DNA of 64,000 bases from Leishmania martiniquensis (taxonomy: Eukaryota > Euglenozoa > Kinetoplastea > Trypanosomatida > Trypanosomatidae): positions 1,336,001 through 1,400,000 of the forward strand of contig NC_090171.1 in assembly GCF_017916325.1 (NCBI RefSeq), read 5' to 3'. A program made the position numbers and the translations under genes. Positions 9,320-20,800 of the stretch are shown here, one piece after another (position 1 is the stretch's first letter; the number at the start of each line of letters is the position of its first letter). The notes under the pieces were generated by a model. It saw only the letters and a program-made list of their open reading frames with translations, had not been told where the DNA came from and did not search any database.

Positions 9320-10663
9320 GCTAGTTCTAGTCGAGAGTCGTTACTGACGAAGCGAAAAAAGAAGGCGCACGTAAAGCTGAGGGGAAAAAACTGATATTGC
9401 CTAGAGGCAATGCGACGAAGCTTTGTCGCCCACCCCAACGGCGCGCCATTCGTGCTCGACGCACCACATGAGCAGGCGAACAACAGCGTTTGGGGAAAAA
9501 AAGAAAGTAGACGAGCAAAGAAGTCAGTAGTGCAGACGATGGCAGAGAGAGTGGGAGGGGGAGGGTAGATACTCGAGGAGTGAGGGAGATGGCGTAGGTT
9601 CCAGAGGAGGCTTAGCGCGCTCCTTCAAAAGAGCGCATAAAAAAAAGATGCACCCCCATGCCCGTCCTTAGGAGAGCGGGAGTGCGGAAAAAGGGGGGCC
9701 CACAAACGTTCATCCGCCACCGTCAAGCAGCCTTTTCTGATGCTTTTATGCACCTTGCCGTGGGTGACAGGCATGGCGGCGGCAACAGCGAGGAAGGAGA
9801 AAAAAGGAGCTCCGCTCAACAGGGGGACAGCTGCTCAAGCTGCCTCTGCTGACACCGTAGGTGACCATATTGAGGTATTGCTGCGCACCACTCGCTCAGT
9901 CGGCTCTGTTTGTCTGGCCTATGACTATCTGTTGGCGTTTGGGTCGGAGAAGCAGCACCAAGTAGTGAAGAGGCGAGCTCTCTCTTTAATCACGCACGCA
10001 TGTGCCATTCACGGAGGAGGGGATGGGGGCGACCTCCATACACGCGACTGGAGACACTGACATGGGAAGAGGAGGCAAACAATCACACACACGCATGCGC
10101 ACACTGAAGGAGAAGAGAGGGAAGGGAGAAAGAGGGTGAGACGCTGACAAGACATGGCTCCCGTCCTCTTTTCACTTCATCACCACCATGTCGTTTATGC
10201 ACCACGCTAATCTATACAGGTGTGCCCCGCTGATCACCCCTGGACCCCGTAGATCAGCATGAAAACGGCATCCAGAGGAGGACATGACTTAGTCGAGTTG
10301 CCACACTAACACATGTACACAGAGACGCACAATATCTCATCGGGGCTGCACACGATAGGGAGAGAGAGAAGTGCCATGTGACTCAGCCACCCCCTTCCCC
10401 CCACACATACATACATACAAGGAAGCACACACATACACACACACAAAAACGCACCAAAAGCGAAGAAAAGGCATCTGAGGAGGCCCTTCACAGCGCTAAT
10501 CACGAAGGCAGGCCAGAGCAGAGGAGGCGAGGGAGCGAGAGAAAGAGAGATGGACGGGGTGAGAAAATACGGTAGCGCCAGCGCCCCAGCAACACGAATG
10601 CGCCAGCCCGTTGACGTCACCCTATCTCTTTTTCCTCCCCCGAAAAAAAAGCAATTCTTTTCC
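9320..10663. other. Intergenic region, no gene seen
   Basis: This 1.3-kb spacer has homo-A/GA blocks on the + strand (9354-9395, 9494-9508, 9640-9650, 10108-10140, 10525-10550) that would serve as pyrimidine tracts in the transcript, and CA runs near 10426-10446. No supported reading frame is present. Confidence 0.6.
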
Positions 10664-11128
10664 TTAGGGGTTGTACACACCCGAGGGGCTATGATAGCCT
10701 GTGGGTGCACTAAAGACTTCTGGCCGCGTAAGCTCGGCGCGCGTGTTGTCGATGGCCTCCTTGTGCATCTCGAAGATTTGCGACATGGTGGCGTTGCGTT
10801 CGTACTGCTCATGCGGGTTCATGCCGCCAGAAAGCCAACGGTCCTTGTTCATGTTGGTGCTGAAGGGCTGCTGGCGGAATAAGACCGCTGCCGCCACACA
10901 GCCAGTGACGACGACCATGAAGGTGATGAGCACTTGCTCGGGCACCAGCAACATCGTGAAAATCGTTCGCTCCCTGAATGTTCGGTGCGTATTTGGGATC
11001 GAGGCGACCTGGGCATGTGCGTTCATGTAGCTGTTGCGGTATAACATCCCTTTCTCAGACGGGCGCACACCTGGGGAGAAAGCATGCAAGAACGGCTTCA
11101 TGTGCTGGCCGACGGATCGACGGAGCAT
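10664..11128 (-). CDS. Small single-pass membrane protein, probably mitochondrial
   Basis: The product is 154 aa with an ATG at 11126-11128. The N-terminus MLRRSVGQHMKPFLHAF is basic and amphipathic, as in mitochondrial presequences. One hydrophobic segment spans about 64-84 (PEQVLITFMVVVTGCVAAAVL). A polar C-terminal tail with KEAIDNTRAELTRPE follows. The size and layout resemble accessory subunits of respiratory complexes or ATP synthase, but no family motif is recognised, so location and role are inference. Confidence 0.7.
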   Translation of the reverse strand: MLRRSVGQHMKPFLHAFSPGVRPSEKGMLYRNSYMNAHAQVASIPNTHRTFRERTIFTMLLVPEQVLITFMVVVTGCVAAAVLFRQQPFSTNMNKDRWLSGGMNPHEQYERNATMSQIFEMHKEAIDNTRAELTRPEVFSAPTGYHSPSGVYNP

Positions 11129-12388
11129 TGTGTGCGTGAGCCGGGTAGGGTGGGAGCTTGCTAAGGGCTACAAGAAGAAGCTGGGGTAGTGGTGGTGGTC
11201 GGGAGCACCGTAGAAAAGAGAGGCAGATGTCGATATAATTGGGAAGCTGAGCAGCCACAGCTGTGCGTGATAGCAGTGCAGGCACGCGGACTATACTCTT
11301 GATCACACTACGCCCTGAAGAGAAATTGAAGGCTGCGCGGCCACACTGCGTCGTCCCTTTCTTGCCCGTTGTGATGTGGCAGTATAGATGCTCAAGATGC
11401 TCTTCGAGAATTGGAGAGAGAGGGCGTGCAAAGAACACGCGCACAGCGTAATGGAAAACGGACACCACAGCGTATAGCCACGAGGGGAGCTTCTTTTCGA
11501 TGGCCACTGGGGCGAGGGGAGGGAGGGAGTGAAGACGGTCAAGGAGAAGCAGAGAAAAAGTTACCCCACTGAGAAGGGGTGTGGGTGGTGGGGAATACAG
11601 ACACATGAGAGCAGCTCGACGCAGCCTGCGGTGCAGCAGCTACGCTCCGCGCAAAATGGCCTCGTCCATGCGGCATCGTCGGTTGCCGCTAGCGCTTTAT
11701 GTTTTTGAGGTGCCAGCCAAACGGTGAGATAGACGGTTACGTGCCGCCCGCACCGTTTCACACCCTTCACTCACTCTCCCTCACTCAGCTACACCGGAGC
11801 CAGCGCAGAGACAAACAGGCAGGCGAGTTACGGGACCGAAGTAACTCCGTATGGGACTTGTGCGCATGCCCGTATGCGGGTTGGACTTGTGCGTTCGACG
11901 CAGTATGAAGTGGGCCACACAAAGGAGGTAAAGACAGGTGACATGAACAGCAAAGAAGGCAATCGAGGCCAAACAAAAGGAAGAGCGCATGCGGGCCGGA
12001 GGACGGAGAGGCGCAGCGCAGCTGCTACACACCTGCCCTTGTGTAGCAGCTGCGCTGTGCCCTCACACCCCCCTCTTTGCCACGCAGTAGATATGGCACA
12101 TGCTTGTGGTTGACACGCAACATCCATTTCGAGGACGAGAAGAGTGCACAAGGGGAAGCCGAGGACATCTCTGGCGATGAGGAGGAGGGGGGCGAGAGAG
12201 GAAGGAAGGATTGGATAGGAGATCGCAAGCATTAAGCACAGCACAGGAGGCACCGTTCCGTGCGCTGTTGCTTGCCTGCCCCTTCCCGTGAACGCCGGAC
12301 GGTACCCCTTCTCCCTCCACTGACGCATACAACAAACATGGAGACTCTCTTCGTCACTCAGCACATCCCTTCTTTTTTTCTATTTGTT
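11129..12388. other. Intergenic region containing a 21-bp hairpin
   Basis: This 1.26-kb spacer downstream of the EFHB-like gene probably forms its 3' UTR plus the splice region of the 154-aa gene. It holds the strong inverted repeat at 12011-12060 (listed separately). A 178-residue frame across 11828-12364 begins at GTG, spans the hairpin and has no conserved look, so it was not called. Confidence 0.6.
12011..12060. repeat. Near-perfect 21-bp inverted repeat (hairpin, 8-nt loop)
   Basis: The left arm 12011-12031 and right arm 12040-12060 are reverse complements at 20 of 21 positions. The single mismatch (12013 versus 12058) is a G-T pair on the + strand, tolerated as a wobble. The loop is cctgccct. 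In the leftward transcript it would fold into a very stable GC-rich stem in the 3' UTR of the gene at 12389-13615, about 330 nt after its stop. Confidence 0.85.
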
Positions 12389-13615
12389 CTACATGTATCC
12401 GTGCGCGCGCGCCGCATTTTTGAACTCCTCGATGCTGCACGTGCTACCGCCCTTGGCGACCAGTGCAAAGACGGAATCAATGTCGGCGTCCGAAAGGCCG
12501 AAGCCGCACTTGTGGCTAAGCCGGCGGATATCCTCGAGGGGGCGACTTCCGGCAAAGTACTTAGTCTTCACCCCGAGGGAGACGTAGTGGCAGGGGTAGA
12601 GCAACTGGTGCGCGCGGACGTCGTCCTTGAGGGCTCTAGTCAGAGGCAGCTGATTGGTTGCCGATGTGGCCGCAGATGCATCGGCCACAGCATCCAGTCC
12701 AGCATCAGCGGAGGTGGTAAGGGCTTGCGGGGCGGTCTTGCTAGACGCAGCTTTGCTTGTCCCAGGCTCCTGCGTGGTTTGGGCCCAGGACGACAGCAGC
12801 TCCCGCACTGTTGGCTGCTCCGTCTGGAAGTAGCTTGCCGCCGTTCCTGTTGCACCGAGTTTGGTGACGCGCCCACGCTTTTCCTCGTCCCAGTCCGCCG
12901 GGTCATCGAAGCCGTAGCTTTTCGACTTGCCCAGCTCCTTCGCGACTGTGGTTTTGTGATCCTTCGCTAGCTTGGACGTCAGCTCTGTGGCAGAGTCTGT
13001 GTGCAGTGCAGAGGCGGTGGAGCCGTTGGCGCTGTCAGAAGGCTTGCCGAAGCGATGTTGGGTGGGGTCGATACCGGCGCCCTCCCAGTCGTAGTTGCGC
13101 GTCAGTTGCTCACCAGGGGGATGCAGCACGTCGACGGAGCGATACCCTGCCAGCACCAACTGCGCCGAGTCGCCCTTTTTTTGCTTAATGCCGAAGCCCC
13201 CGAAAGGGACTGGCACGGGATCCTTCGGCACCGGTGCGTGGCCAAGAGGCTTGCGACGGTGGCTGAGGTACTGTGTCTCACGCTGGGCGTCCAGCAGCGC
13301 TGTCATCTTGTCGGCGTACATCTCTGGCCGCAGACACTGATCGGCGCTGTCCGCCTCCTTACACCTCACGCCGTGCCGCATATCGGGGTCCACCAGGGCG
13401 TCCTTGGCGAGGCCCCAATGGCGCCGCTGCTCACCGACGTCGCATCCGCGGTGGTGAAAAGAGCGAATGTGATCCGGCGTTGTGGCGCCGTCGGGGTTGT
13501 AGCTGGAGAGTAGCTCTGCCACCGTGGCCTCCGTCCAGTCTCCATGGATGCCAGCCGGGCGCAGCTGTGGCGCCACGCGACTAAGCCGTGCCTGCGAGTT
13601 GGCGTAAGATGACAT
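12389..13615 (-). CDS. EFHB/CFAP21-like flagellar doublet protein
   Basis: The product is 408 aa from the ATG at 13613-13615; the upstream extension has only a non-ATG start and reads like a spliced leader region. The order of motifs follows EFHB, a microtubule inner protein of ciliary doublets. TTPDHIRSFHH (45-55) is followed by RRHWGLAKDA (64-73), HGVRCKEADS (81-90), the diagnostic YLSHRRKPLG (116-125), FGGFGIKQ (138-145) and NYDWEGAGIDPTQHRFG (174-190). A C-terminal EF-hand-like pair follows (about 350-408, FGLSDADIDSVFALV...SIEEFKNAA). Its second loop reads AKGGSTCSIEEF and lacks the acidic Ca-binding positions. Residues about 195-330 are low complexity. The role as a structural axonemal protein is inferred from the family. 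Confidence 0.7.
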   Translation of the reverse strand: MSSYANSQARLSRVAPQLRPAGIHGDWTEATVAELLSSYNPDGATTPDHIRSFHHRGCDVGEQRRHWGLAKDALVDPDMRHGVRCKEADSADQCLRPEMYADKMTALLDAQRETQYLSHRRKPLGHAPVPKDPVPVPFGGFGIKQKKGDSAQLVLAGYRSVDVLHPPGEQLTRNYDWEGAGIDPTQHRFGKPSDSANGSTASALHTDSATELTSKLAKDHKTTVAKELGKSKSYGFDDPADWDEEKRGRVTKLGATGTAASYFQTEQPTVRELLSSWAQTTQEPGTSKAASSKTAPQALTTSADAGLDAVADASAATSATNQLPLTRALKDDVRAHQLLYPCHYVSLGVKTKYFAGSRPLEDIRRLSHKCGFGLSDADIDSVFALVAKGGSTCSIEEFKNAARAHGYM

Positions 13616-14801
13616 GGCAACTCTTTTGACGTGGAGAAGCTCGGAAGCGTGCAGTGCAAGTTGTGCGAAGCAAGTGTGGGAGAGGGTGCCGAGCTGTGAG
13701 GTGTGTCGCTGGGTGAAGTTGGGCAGCAGGAAGAGAAAAGAAGACCCGGCACACTCGTGCACGCAGCGGATGTAAAGAGAAGTGTGGAAAGGGGGTAGGC
13801 TGTAGGCGCTAGCGCATGCTCCACAAGTCAAGATGATGGAGAAGGGAATCGCTTTTTAGGGGGTGGGGGTGGGGCAAGGGAGGCGAGACGCAGCGACGAG
13901 CGCTCTATCGCTGACAAAGCGGTCATGGATGCGATTTTACCCATCCTTTCGTTGCTGTTGTTTGCCCCCTCCCCCTCCCCCCTCCCGCCCATCTCAAGCC
14001 GCTGAGTGACCCGCGTTTTCTCCTCTCACTCCCTTTCTTTTTGATAAGCGGAGACGTTCCCCCGCGGAGGAGTGCCGTGACCGCTATTACGGGCCCCCGC
14101 GTGCAGGCGACGCCGCCACCTCCAAAACCTCATTGGGTGCAAGAAAAGGTCGAACACCGAGGACCGTAATAGAGGCTTCTCTTTCGTTTGGGGGGGGGAA
14201 GCCGCCGTGGTGCGAACTGATGCCGTGAAGGGAGGAAAAAGGGTTGGCACACACACGCACACTCGCAGCTCAGCAGAAGCAGAGTCCCCCCTCCCCCCGT
14301 CAACAGAGACGCTTGTCTCTCTGCGCGCTGCTCATCCCCCCCTCTCCTGCCCCTCCCTGCGAGGTAAGAGCGCCTCCGACCCTGTCTGCGATGTCGCGGA
14401 TGATATACCTCTTCACTTGGGTGTAGACCGCTTTCCTGTGCTTCCGCAGAGTACATCAAGCAAGAGTTGCGGAGACCTTGGCGGCAGAGGTCAGTTTGCC
14501 AAGAAAAAAAGACGCGCTGACCAGCGGGCGGAAGGGGAGGGGTGGAGGGGCGTCACCGCTGTGAGCGAAAGAGGGCGCGAATAGGAATGCACTGAGATAT
14601 CAAAAAGAAAAAAGGTAAGCGGAAAGCAGAGCGAGCGAGCGAGCGAGCGCATCAAAAAAAAAGGCCACCCGCAGGTGCGCACGTCAAGCCTCTTCTGTGA
14701 GCGTTGCCTCTTTCCTTCCCCCCCTCCTCCCCTGCCCTCGCGCACACAGAGACCCGCACCTACACCTTTGCCCCTCACTCGACCTCTCGTGCCATACGTC
14801 G
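13616..14801. other. Intergenic region with G-rich tract and GAGC repeat
   Basis: This 1.2-kb spacer lies between the EFHB-like gene and the giant channel gene. A run of G blocks at 13858-13880 is a C/A-rich pyrimidine tract in the transcript and is the likely splice tract for EFHB. A GAGC tetranucleotide repeat lies at 14629-14650, with A runs at 14602-14613 and 14654-14663. No gene is seen. Confidence 0.6.
14629..14650. repeat. (GAGC)n tandem tetranucleotide
   Basis: About five and a half copies of gagc lie in the 3' flank of the Piezo-like gene, followed closely by an A run. Confidence 0.85.
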
Positions 14802-17800
14802 CTAACGAGAGCAACTCGTAATTGGCGCAGCCGGCGGTACACCACTTTCTGTAGGCCGCTCCCCAGGTGTGCCTTCGTGTGCCTCAAATAACGGATCTCG
14901 ATGGCTCTCGCGCCGTCGCACCTGGCCCAGACGGAACAAGTCTTCGTGGCCCGCATCCGCGTACATGCAGCGTAGCGACCCCGTTACACAAAGCAGTCGC
15001 TCCGCTGACCGGAGCAGGTCTACGAGCTCGAGATATATGGCATGCTCAAGCCGCAGATCACCGTACTCTCGAGCCATCTCGATGCACCGCACCATATTCT
15101 CGAGGGCGGCGGGGTTGGCCATATTGGAGTAGAGCAGGGTGCTCGCCTGATTAGCCAGCACAGATCGCAGCAGCCGACCGAGGGCCAGGACGAACGTGGT
15201 GTAGAGGGCCACAATGCCGATGCCTTTCAGAAAGGAGATGCCCATGACCACTGTGTCAGAGATGATCACCATGTGCATAGGCACCTGCACCCCGGCCGTG
15301 CGGGCACCCAGGTACGCCCCAGGTCGCGCCCAGAGGGTGCGGTTGCCGGTGACGCTCTCGACGTCCTCGTAGTTGAAGTTTTCACATCCCTCACCTGTCG
15401 TCAAGCACCGCCACTCGGCCGCGCTGCTCACGTTGGCAGATGGCACGTTGCCCTCTGGGAAAAGCGGCGCGCAGTGCAGGCACCAGTAGCGTACTAGAGA
15501 GTGAAGGGCGACATCCCTGTCGTGTATTAGCTGGAGCGTGCAGTTGTGATAGTTGCGATGGGGAGAGTGCAGGCTCGCCGGAAGCCCATCGAGCCTACTG
15601 GCGCGGTTGAAGACGAACGGGCTGTAGAAGAACGGTAGGGAGGCGGCGGCAACCACGCCACTGCTGCTGCTTTCGCCGCTGCTGCCGCCGCGGGTTTCCT
15701 GCTCCAGGATGGCGACTAGGTCCTGCGCGGTGTGCCAGGGAATCGGCCAGCGGTTCACTAAGGACACCTCCGCGGCACTGGCTGTGTCGCTGACGCTGCG
15801 AGAGATCTCCAGCGTCTGCAGCATGTAGGCACTGGATGCGTTCGACGCAGCCGCGCGGAGGCCGGCCAGCACCTTCTGCAGGGCCTGCGGGCTGGCCATC
15901 CATAAGCTACTACTGCATGACGTGAACTCCATCAGCTGCACCGTCTTTCCGGCCGCCATGAGGCCATACGAAGCGAGCGTGGGGCGGGTCCGCTCAATCC
16001 ACGTCCACCATTCCGCTGGCGTCGTGACATTGCCGTGGACTGCGCTCGCAAAAAAGTCGTAAGCGCCAAAGAAAGAGAGCTGAAAGTTGAGCTGCGTGGC
16101 GCTGTTTGTCACGGTGGACGGGTTGTAAGTGGAATAGTATAGCAGAGGCCCCAGCAGAGCCAACAAAACAAGGGCGATGCGACTCACACCAAACGCCCAT
16201 TTGGAATGTAACGCCACCGTGTCGCCAAGCTTCTCGCCGTTGCGGCGCTTGGCCAGGTAGCGCTCCCGACACTGGTATATGTGCACATAGATGTCCTCCA
16301 CCGTCAGGTATTCCTGTAGACTCAGCGACGTCCGCAATACTGTCCAGTCTACCAACGTGCACAGCTCCCAGAGAAATGGAAGCGCGCGGTAGGCCGTGAA
16401 GCTGGTGTAGCTGACGAGACTGCCTAGATGAGTAGTGAAGGTGTCGCGGCGGCGGTGCAGCGGGAAGCCGCGGCTAACTTGCTTCACAGAGAATAGAAGG
16501 GCCAGGACTTTGAGCCCAAAGTACGCGTTGCCGAGGCCGCGCGCCCACACCTTCATCGCATTCCGCCACCACCAGTACAAGAGGGTGTAGGAAACGCTGC
16601 ACACGCAGTTGGCGAGTGCCTTCAGCTTCATACAGCGCTGCATGTACAACATGCGATCCATCACAAGTTGCAGCACACTGATGCACAGCAGCAACGCCAT
16701 AGGGCCTGGCAGCAGGTTGTTCTGCACGTTATCCTGCAGCGTTGTGTTGTCGTTTCCGGCCATGCGACTGTAGAAGACGGCAGCGAAGAGCAACGCCAGG
16801 AAGTCAATGGTGGTGTAGGAGATGTACCAATCCTCCCCCACACCCGGCACGGCGAGGAGGTTTTTGTAGTAGGTGACCAGAAAGGCACGGAAGGTGCCAT
16901 CGCTGCTGCCACTGGCATGCGAAAGCGGTGACAAGAGGAGGGAGGCGGCCACAGGCGATGCTGCCGTCGCTGTTGCCTCAGAGGCGGATGGCGGCGCGCC
17001 TCCAGCACAAGGCACCGGGCTCTCTCGCTTAACTGACGTGCCGGTGCTGTCGGGCTCCCTACTTTGCTGCTGCTGCTGCTGCCCTCCCTCTACATAAACC
17101 CCGTGGATGATGCACATGCGATCATGTAACACGAGCACCCCCATCGTCACTACATCCATCCAAAGCGTATTGTAGCAGAGGGCGCCGCGCGAGGAGGACT
17201 GACCAATCCGCATGTGGCTCCAGTGGCTGCTGCAGCGACCCTGCCTCATCAACGGCAGTACTGTCCAAGAGAGCGCTGTGATAATGGACAAGCTCGTTTT
17301 GGAGAAGAATGCCCACATTGACACCACCTCTTTCAGCAGCACTCCAGTCACGAGGTATGCCCCAAACGCCCTGTACACCACGCGCGGGGCGTGGGGGTAG
17401 TAGGCTAGCGCCACCTGAAGCAGGTAAAACAGCCCAAGCAGTTCCCACAGGCAGCCTGTGAGGAGTGAGTTGATGAGTGAGCAGCCAAGCAGAGCCAGGT
17501 GTGTGTGGTGCAACACCACTTGCACTGCAGTGCGTAGAGCGTGTTGACCGAGTAGCCGAAGTGTCAACGCGGAGGATTCGACGGCGGCAGAGAACGGGCC
17601 CGCGACTGAGAGCCGATACTCGGAGGGGTGGTAAGTGTACGCTGCCAGTTTATTGCACGTCCACCGAAGCCACCACACACAGCGCTCCCGCCACCACAGC
17701 AGCGGAGACGGCTGCGGCTGCTCGAACGACATGGGTGGTTGCGTTGCCTCATCGCCCCTGCCGTTTGCACCGGAAAGCGGCAGTGGAGGCGCCGGCAGTG

Positions 17801-20800
17801 CACCCGCGTAGTCCAGTGCCCCATACGCCTCCTCCGTCTCCGTTACTGAGGCCATAGGCGGCGGCGGAGGCATCGGCACTCTCTCTCTATCAGCGTCATC
17901 ACCCTCGTCGCCGTCCTCTTCCCCGTACTCGACATCTCTCGTTCTGACTACTCGACTGGCGACCGCCGCGCACGCGCCGGTGCGCAGTGTATCGAGGTAC
18001 AAGCGTATTTCCCGGTCTATGCGCAGCGACTGCTCGGTGGCTTTCGCCACGCGTGTCAGAAGGCGGCGTTTTAGGGCGGCGTGGCGCGCCTCCCCCAGTC
18101 GCCGCTCTTCGTCTCGCTGACATAGAAGAGTGGCGCACCACTCTGGGCTGTTGTACACACAACTTTGCAGCCACAGAAGCGAGAAAAGAACGATGTGCCA
18201 GTGCGAGAACACGAGCGCATTGCCGTCCACGTGCGAGGCATCCTCGGAAAACCCTATTAGCAGTCCCACCCAGTGCGGCAGCGCTGGTATGGCGTCACGC
18301 ACGTGAGGGCAGGCAGCGAACAGGGCGGTGAGCGGAAGGAGGGCGTAGAGGACGACAGTCAGCCGCCACCTCCGCCAAAAGTTCCACTGCGAACGGGCGT
18401 GTCGCACCGCCAAGCTCAGGCCAGCGAGGAGCAGCGCCACACTCAGCACACAGGGCGTTGACCTCTTGGCAGCCCCGGCGCCGATGGATCCACACGCAAC
18501 CAGCGGCACCAGGCGCGTCACGCTCACGAATGCACCACCCTTGCGTGGAGGAGCTGGGGCTTCTGCGAGGAGAAGTGCATCAGTTTCTCCCGCCGTGGGA
18601 TCGTCACAGTGAAACGTGTCAGCGACGTGCCTGCAAAAATGGTGTGCTTCATCGGGTGGCGTTTGGGACAGTGGCGCTGCAAGGCCTTCACGAATCTCCA
18701 GAGGTTGCCCGGTGCGGCGCTTTAACCAGTCGAAGAAGTTTGGGCCGTGGGCGTGCTGGAAGAGATGCACACATTCTCCGTCGCGTGGTGCACCACTGCT
18801 CACTCGGAGCACCGCACACGCAGCGGCGGCAGCGCAGTACACGCGGCCCAGCTCCACCTCTGTTTTACCTTCGCTTGCGCCGCCGCCTAACAGCCACGGG
18901 TACCTTGCCAGGACACTCCACGAAGGGAACATGGTGTGCAGCCAGTGCAGCACGTAGGCCAGCGCCATTAGACTGACAGTGGCTGTCTTACACGCCCTAA
19001 ACAGCCAGCGCCGCCGCTGCAGCACACCGCAGCTTCGCACCTCCGCCGTGGCCCACACCACCACAGCTAGCACGCCAACCCCCCATCCCAGGGCGATTCT
19101 CTGTGTGAGGGACAGCAGCACCCAGAGCAGCAGCGGGTAGAGGTGCGTCGTAAAGGTACGCCGTAGACGGCCCCACACCCTTGCTGGGTTGGACACATCG
19201 GTTTCCATGTGCTGCACTCTCCACTCTGCCATCAGCGCGCACTTCAGCTGCAGGGATTGGACCGCGCCCATTAGTAGCGGAGCTGCCGCGACCGTCAGCA
19301 TGGACGGAAGGCCTGCAGACCAGCTCATCACCGGCGAGGGCCTCCACAAACCAATGAGCTCTGCGAGAGATACGCCAAACCGCGTCTCTGTATCGAGCCA
19401 CGCAGGGGAGAACCACAACTGATACGTACACTGCAGTGCAGTGTGCACGGCCGCCACACCATAAGTCCAGCAGGGGAAGACACCGAGTGCCGGGCCGACC
19501 AAGTAGAGTGCTACCAGAAGACTCGGCCGCTGCAAGGCAGTGTAGGTCATGCTGGCGAGAAGAATCACAGAGAGCCCATCGGAAAGCACCTGCGGCCACC
19601 ACACAAGCCCCCGCCAACACCGGGCGGCTTGCGCCTCCAGTGCAATGGTGGCAGGTGCTGCACCTAGTGAGGATAGCAGCGAGCTCGGTAATAGGGTCGG
19701 ACTTGCGCTGGCCGCCGCCAGCACAATCACCAGCCACCAAGGAATGGAGAGCGGCGTGAGCCACTTGGCGGAGTCGGCGGGGAGGCCGATGTCCTGCGCG
19801 CAGCGTCCCTCTGACCCTGGCGGGCATCCCAAGGCGTGCAGGAGCCGCCAGAGCCGCGGCTGCACTAGCGCGACTTCCGCCGTCAGCATGCACATGAGCA
19901 CTGCGCCGCAGTAACCCACAACGAGGAAGCGGCGCCACACGTATGCGAGTCTGTGCCACCTCAGGTGCTGAAGGAGGGCCGCAGCAAAGAGGAGGAGGAC
20001 GAGTACCGTGACACTTGCGCTCCTCGGCAGCAGCAGGGCAATCCACGCGAGTGCCACGAAGCCGGCAACCTGGCGCACTGTGCGGAGGAAGAGCGCCCAC
20101 CGACAACGGAAGGAGAGACACTGCGAGACATTAGCCCAGTCGGTGAGCCACTCTGGCGTGTACCGGCTACACCACATGAGTACCAGCTGTGCGTAGACGC
20201 ACGGCACGAAGCCGTCCCACCCAATGGAGGTGGGCCCGATATCGTTACGAAGAGCGACTTTAGTGGGGGACGGTTTCATTACAGGGGGCGTAAGGCGGTG
20301 GTGCTGCTGCGATCCCTTTTCAGGGTCCACGGCGAAGAGGCTGTAGCAGAGCTGCACACCAACCACAATGGCCACCCAGACAGGTGGCACCAGGCGCACC
20401 CGTCGGTGCAGCAGGGCGTTGCCGCCGATCACACTGACACCAAGTGAAAGCACTAGACAAGCAGCATGGAAGGGATCCATGGTAGCGCCACTGGTGCCGA
20501 GAACAAACGTGCAGAGAATGACAGTGTACGTGTAGAAGGGGCCCTTGGCGAGGAACTGGGCCACCTCCTCGACTGTGAGACCACCCCGTGAAGCGACAGA
20601 CGAGGAGGCGCCTTGCTCTAGCACAGCGGCCGCGCAGAGGGCGTCGAGCTCGAGGGTGTGTGGCGGGCGTCCCACGGCGACTTCGAACAGCTTGCGCAGC
20701 TTTCTGCGGTCCGCCGCGGCATCACGCAGCTGCTCTCGCAGCCACATTACCTGTACGCAGTCCGCCAGATGCCCATCAGCATCGGCAGAGGGTATCATAC

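Noticed and set aside
11828..12364. 178-codon minus-strand frame upstream of the 154-aa gene
   Set aside because: It begins at GTG, its sequence includes both arms of the 12.0-kb hairpin and looks random.
18458..20447. Several plus-strand frames of 100-170 codons inside the channel gene
   Set aside because: They are antisense shadows of a GC-rich coding region; the minus frame is continuous over 2,520 codons with clear family motifs.
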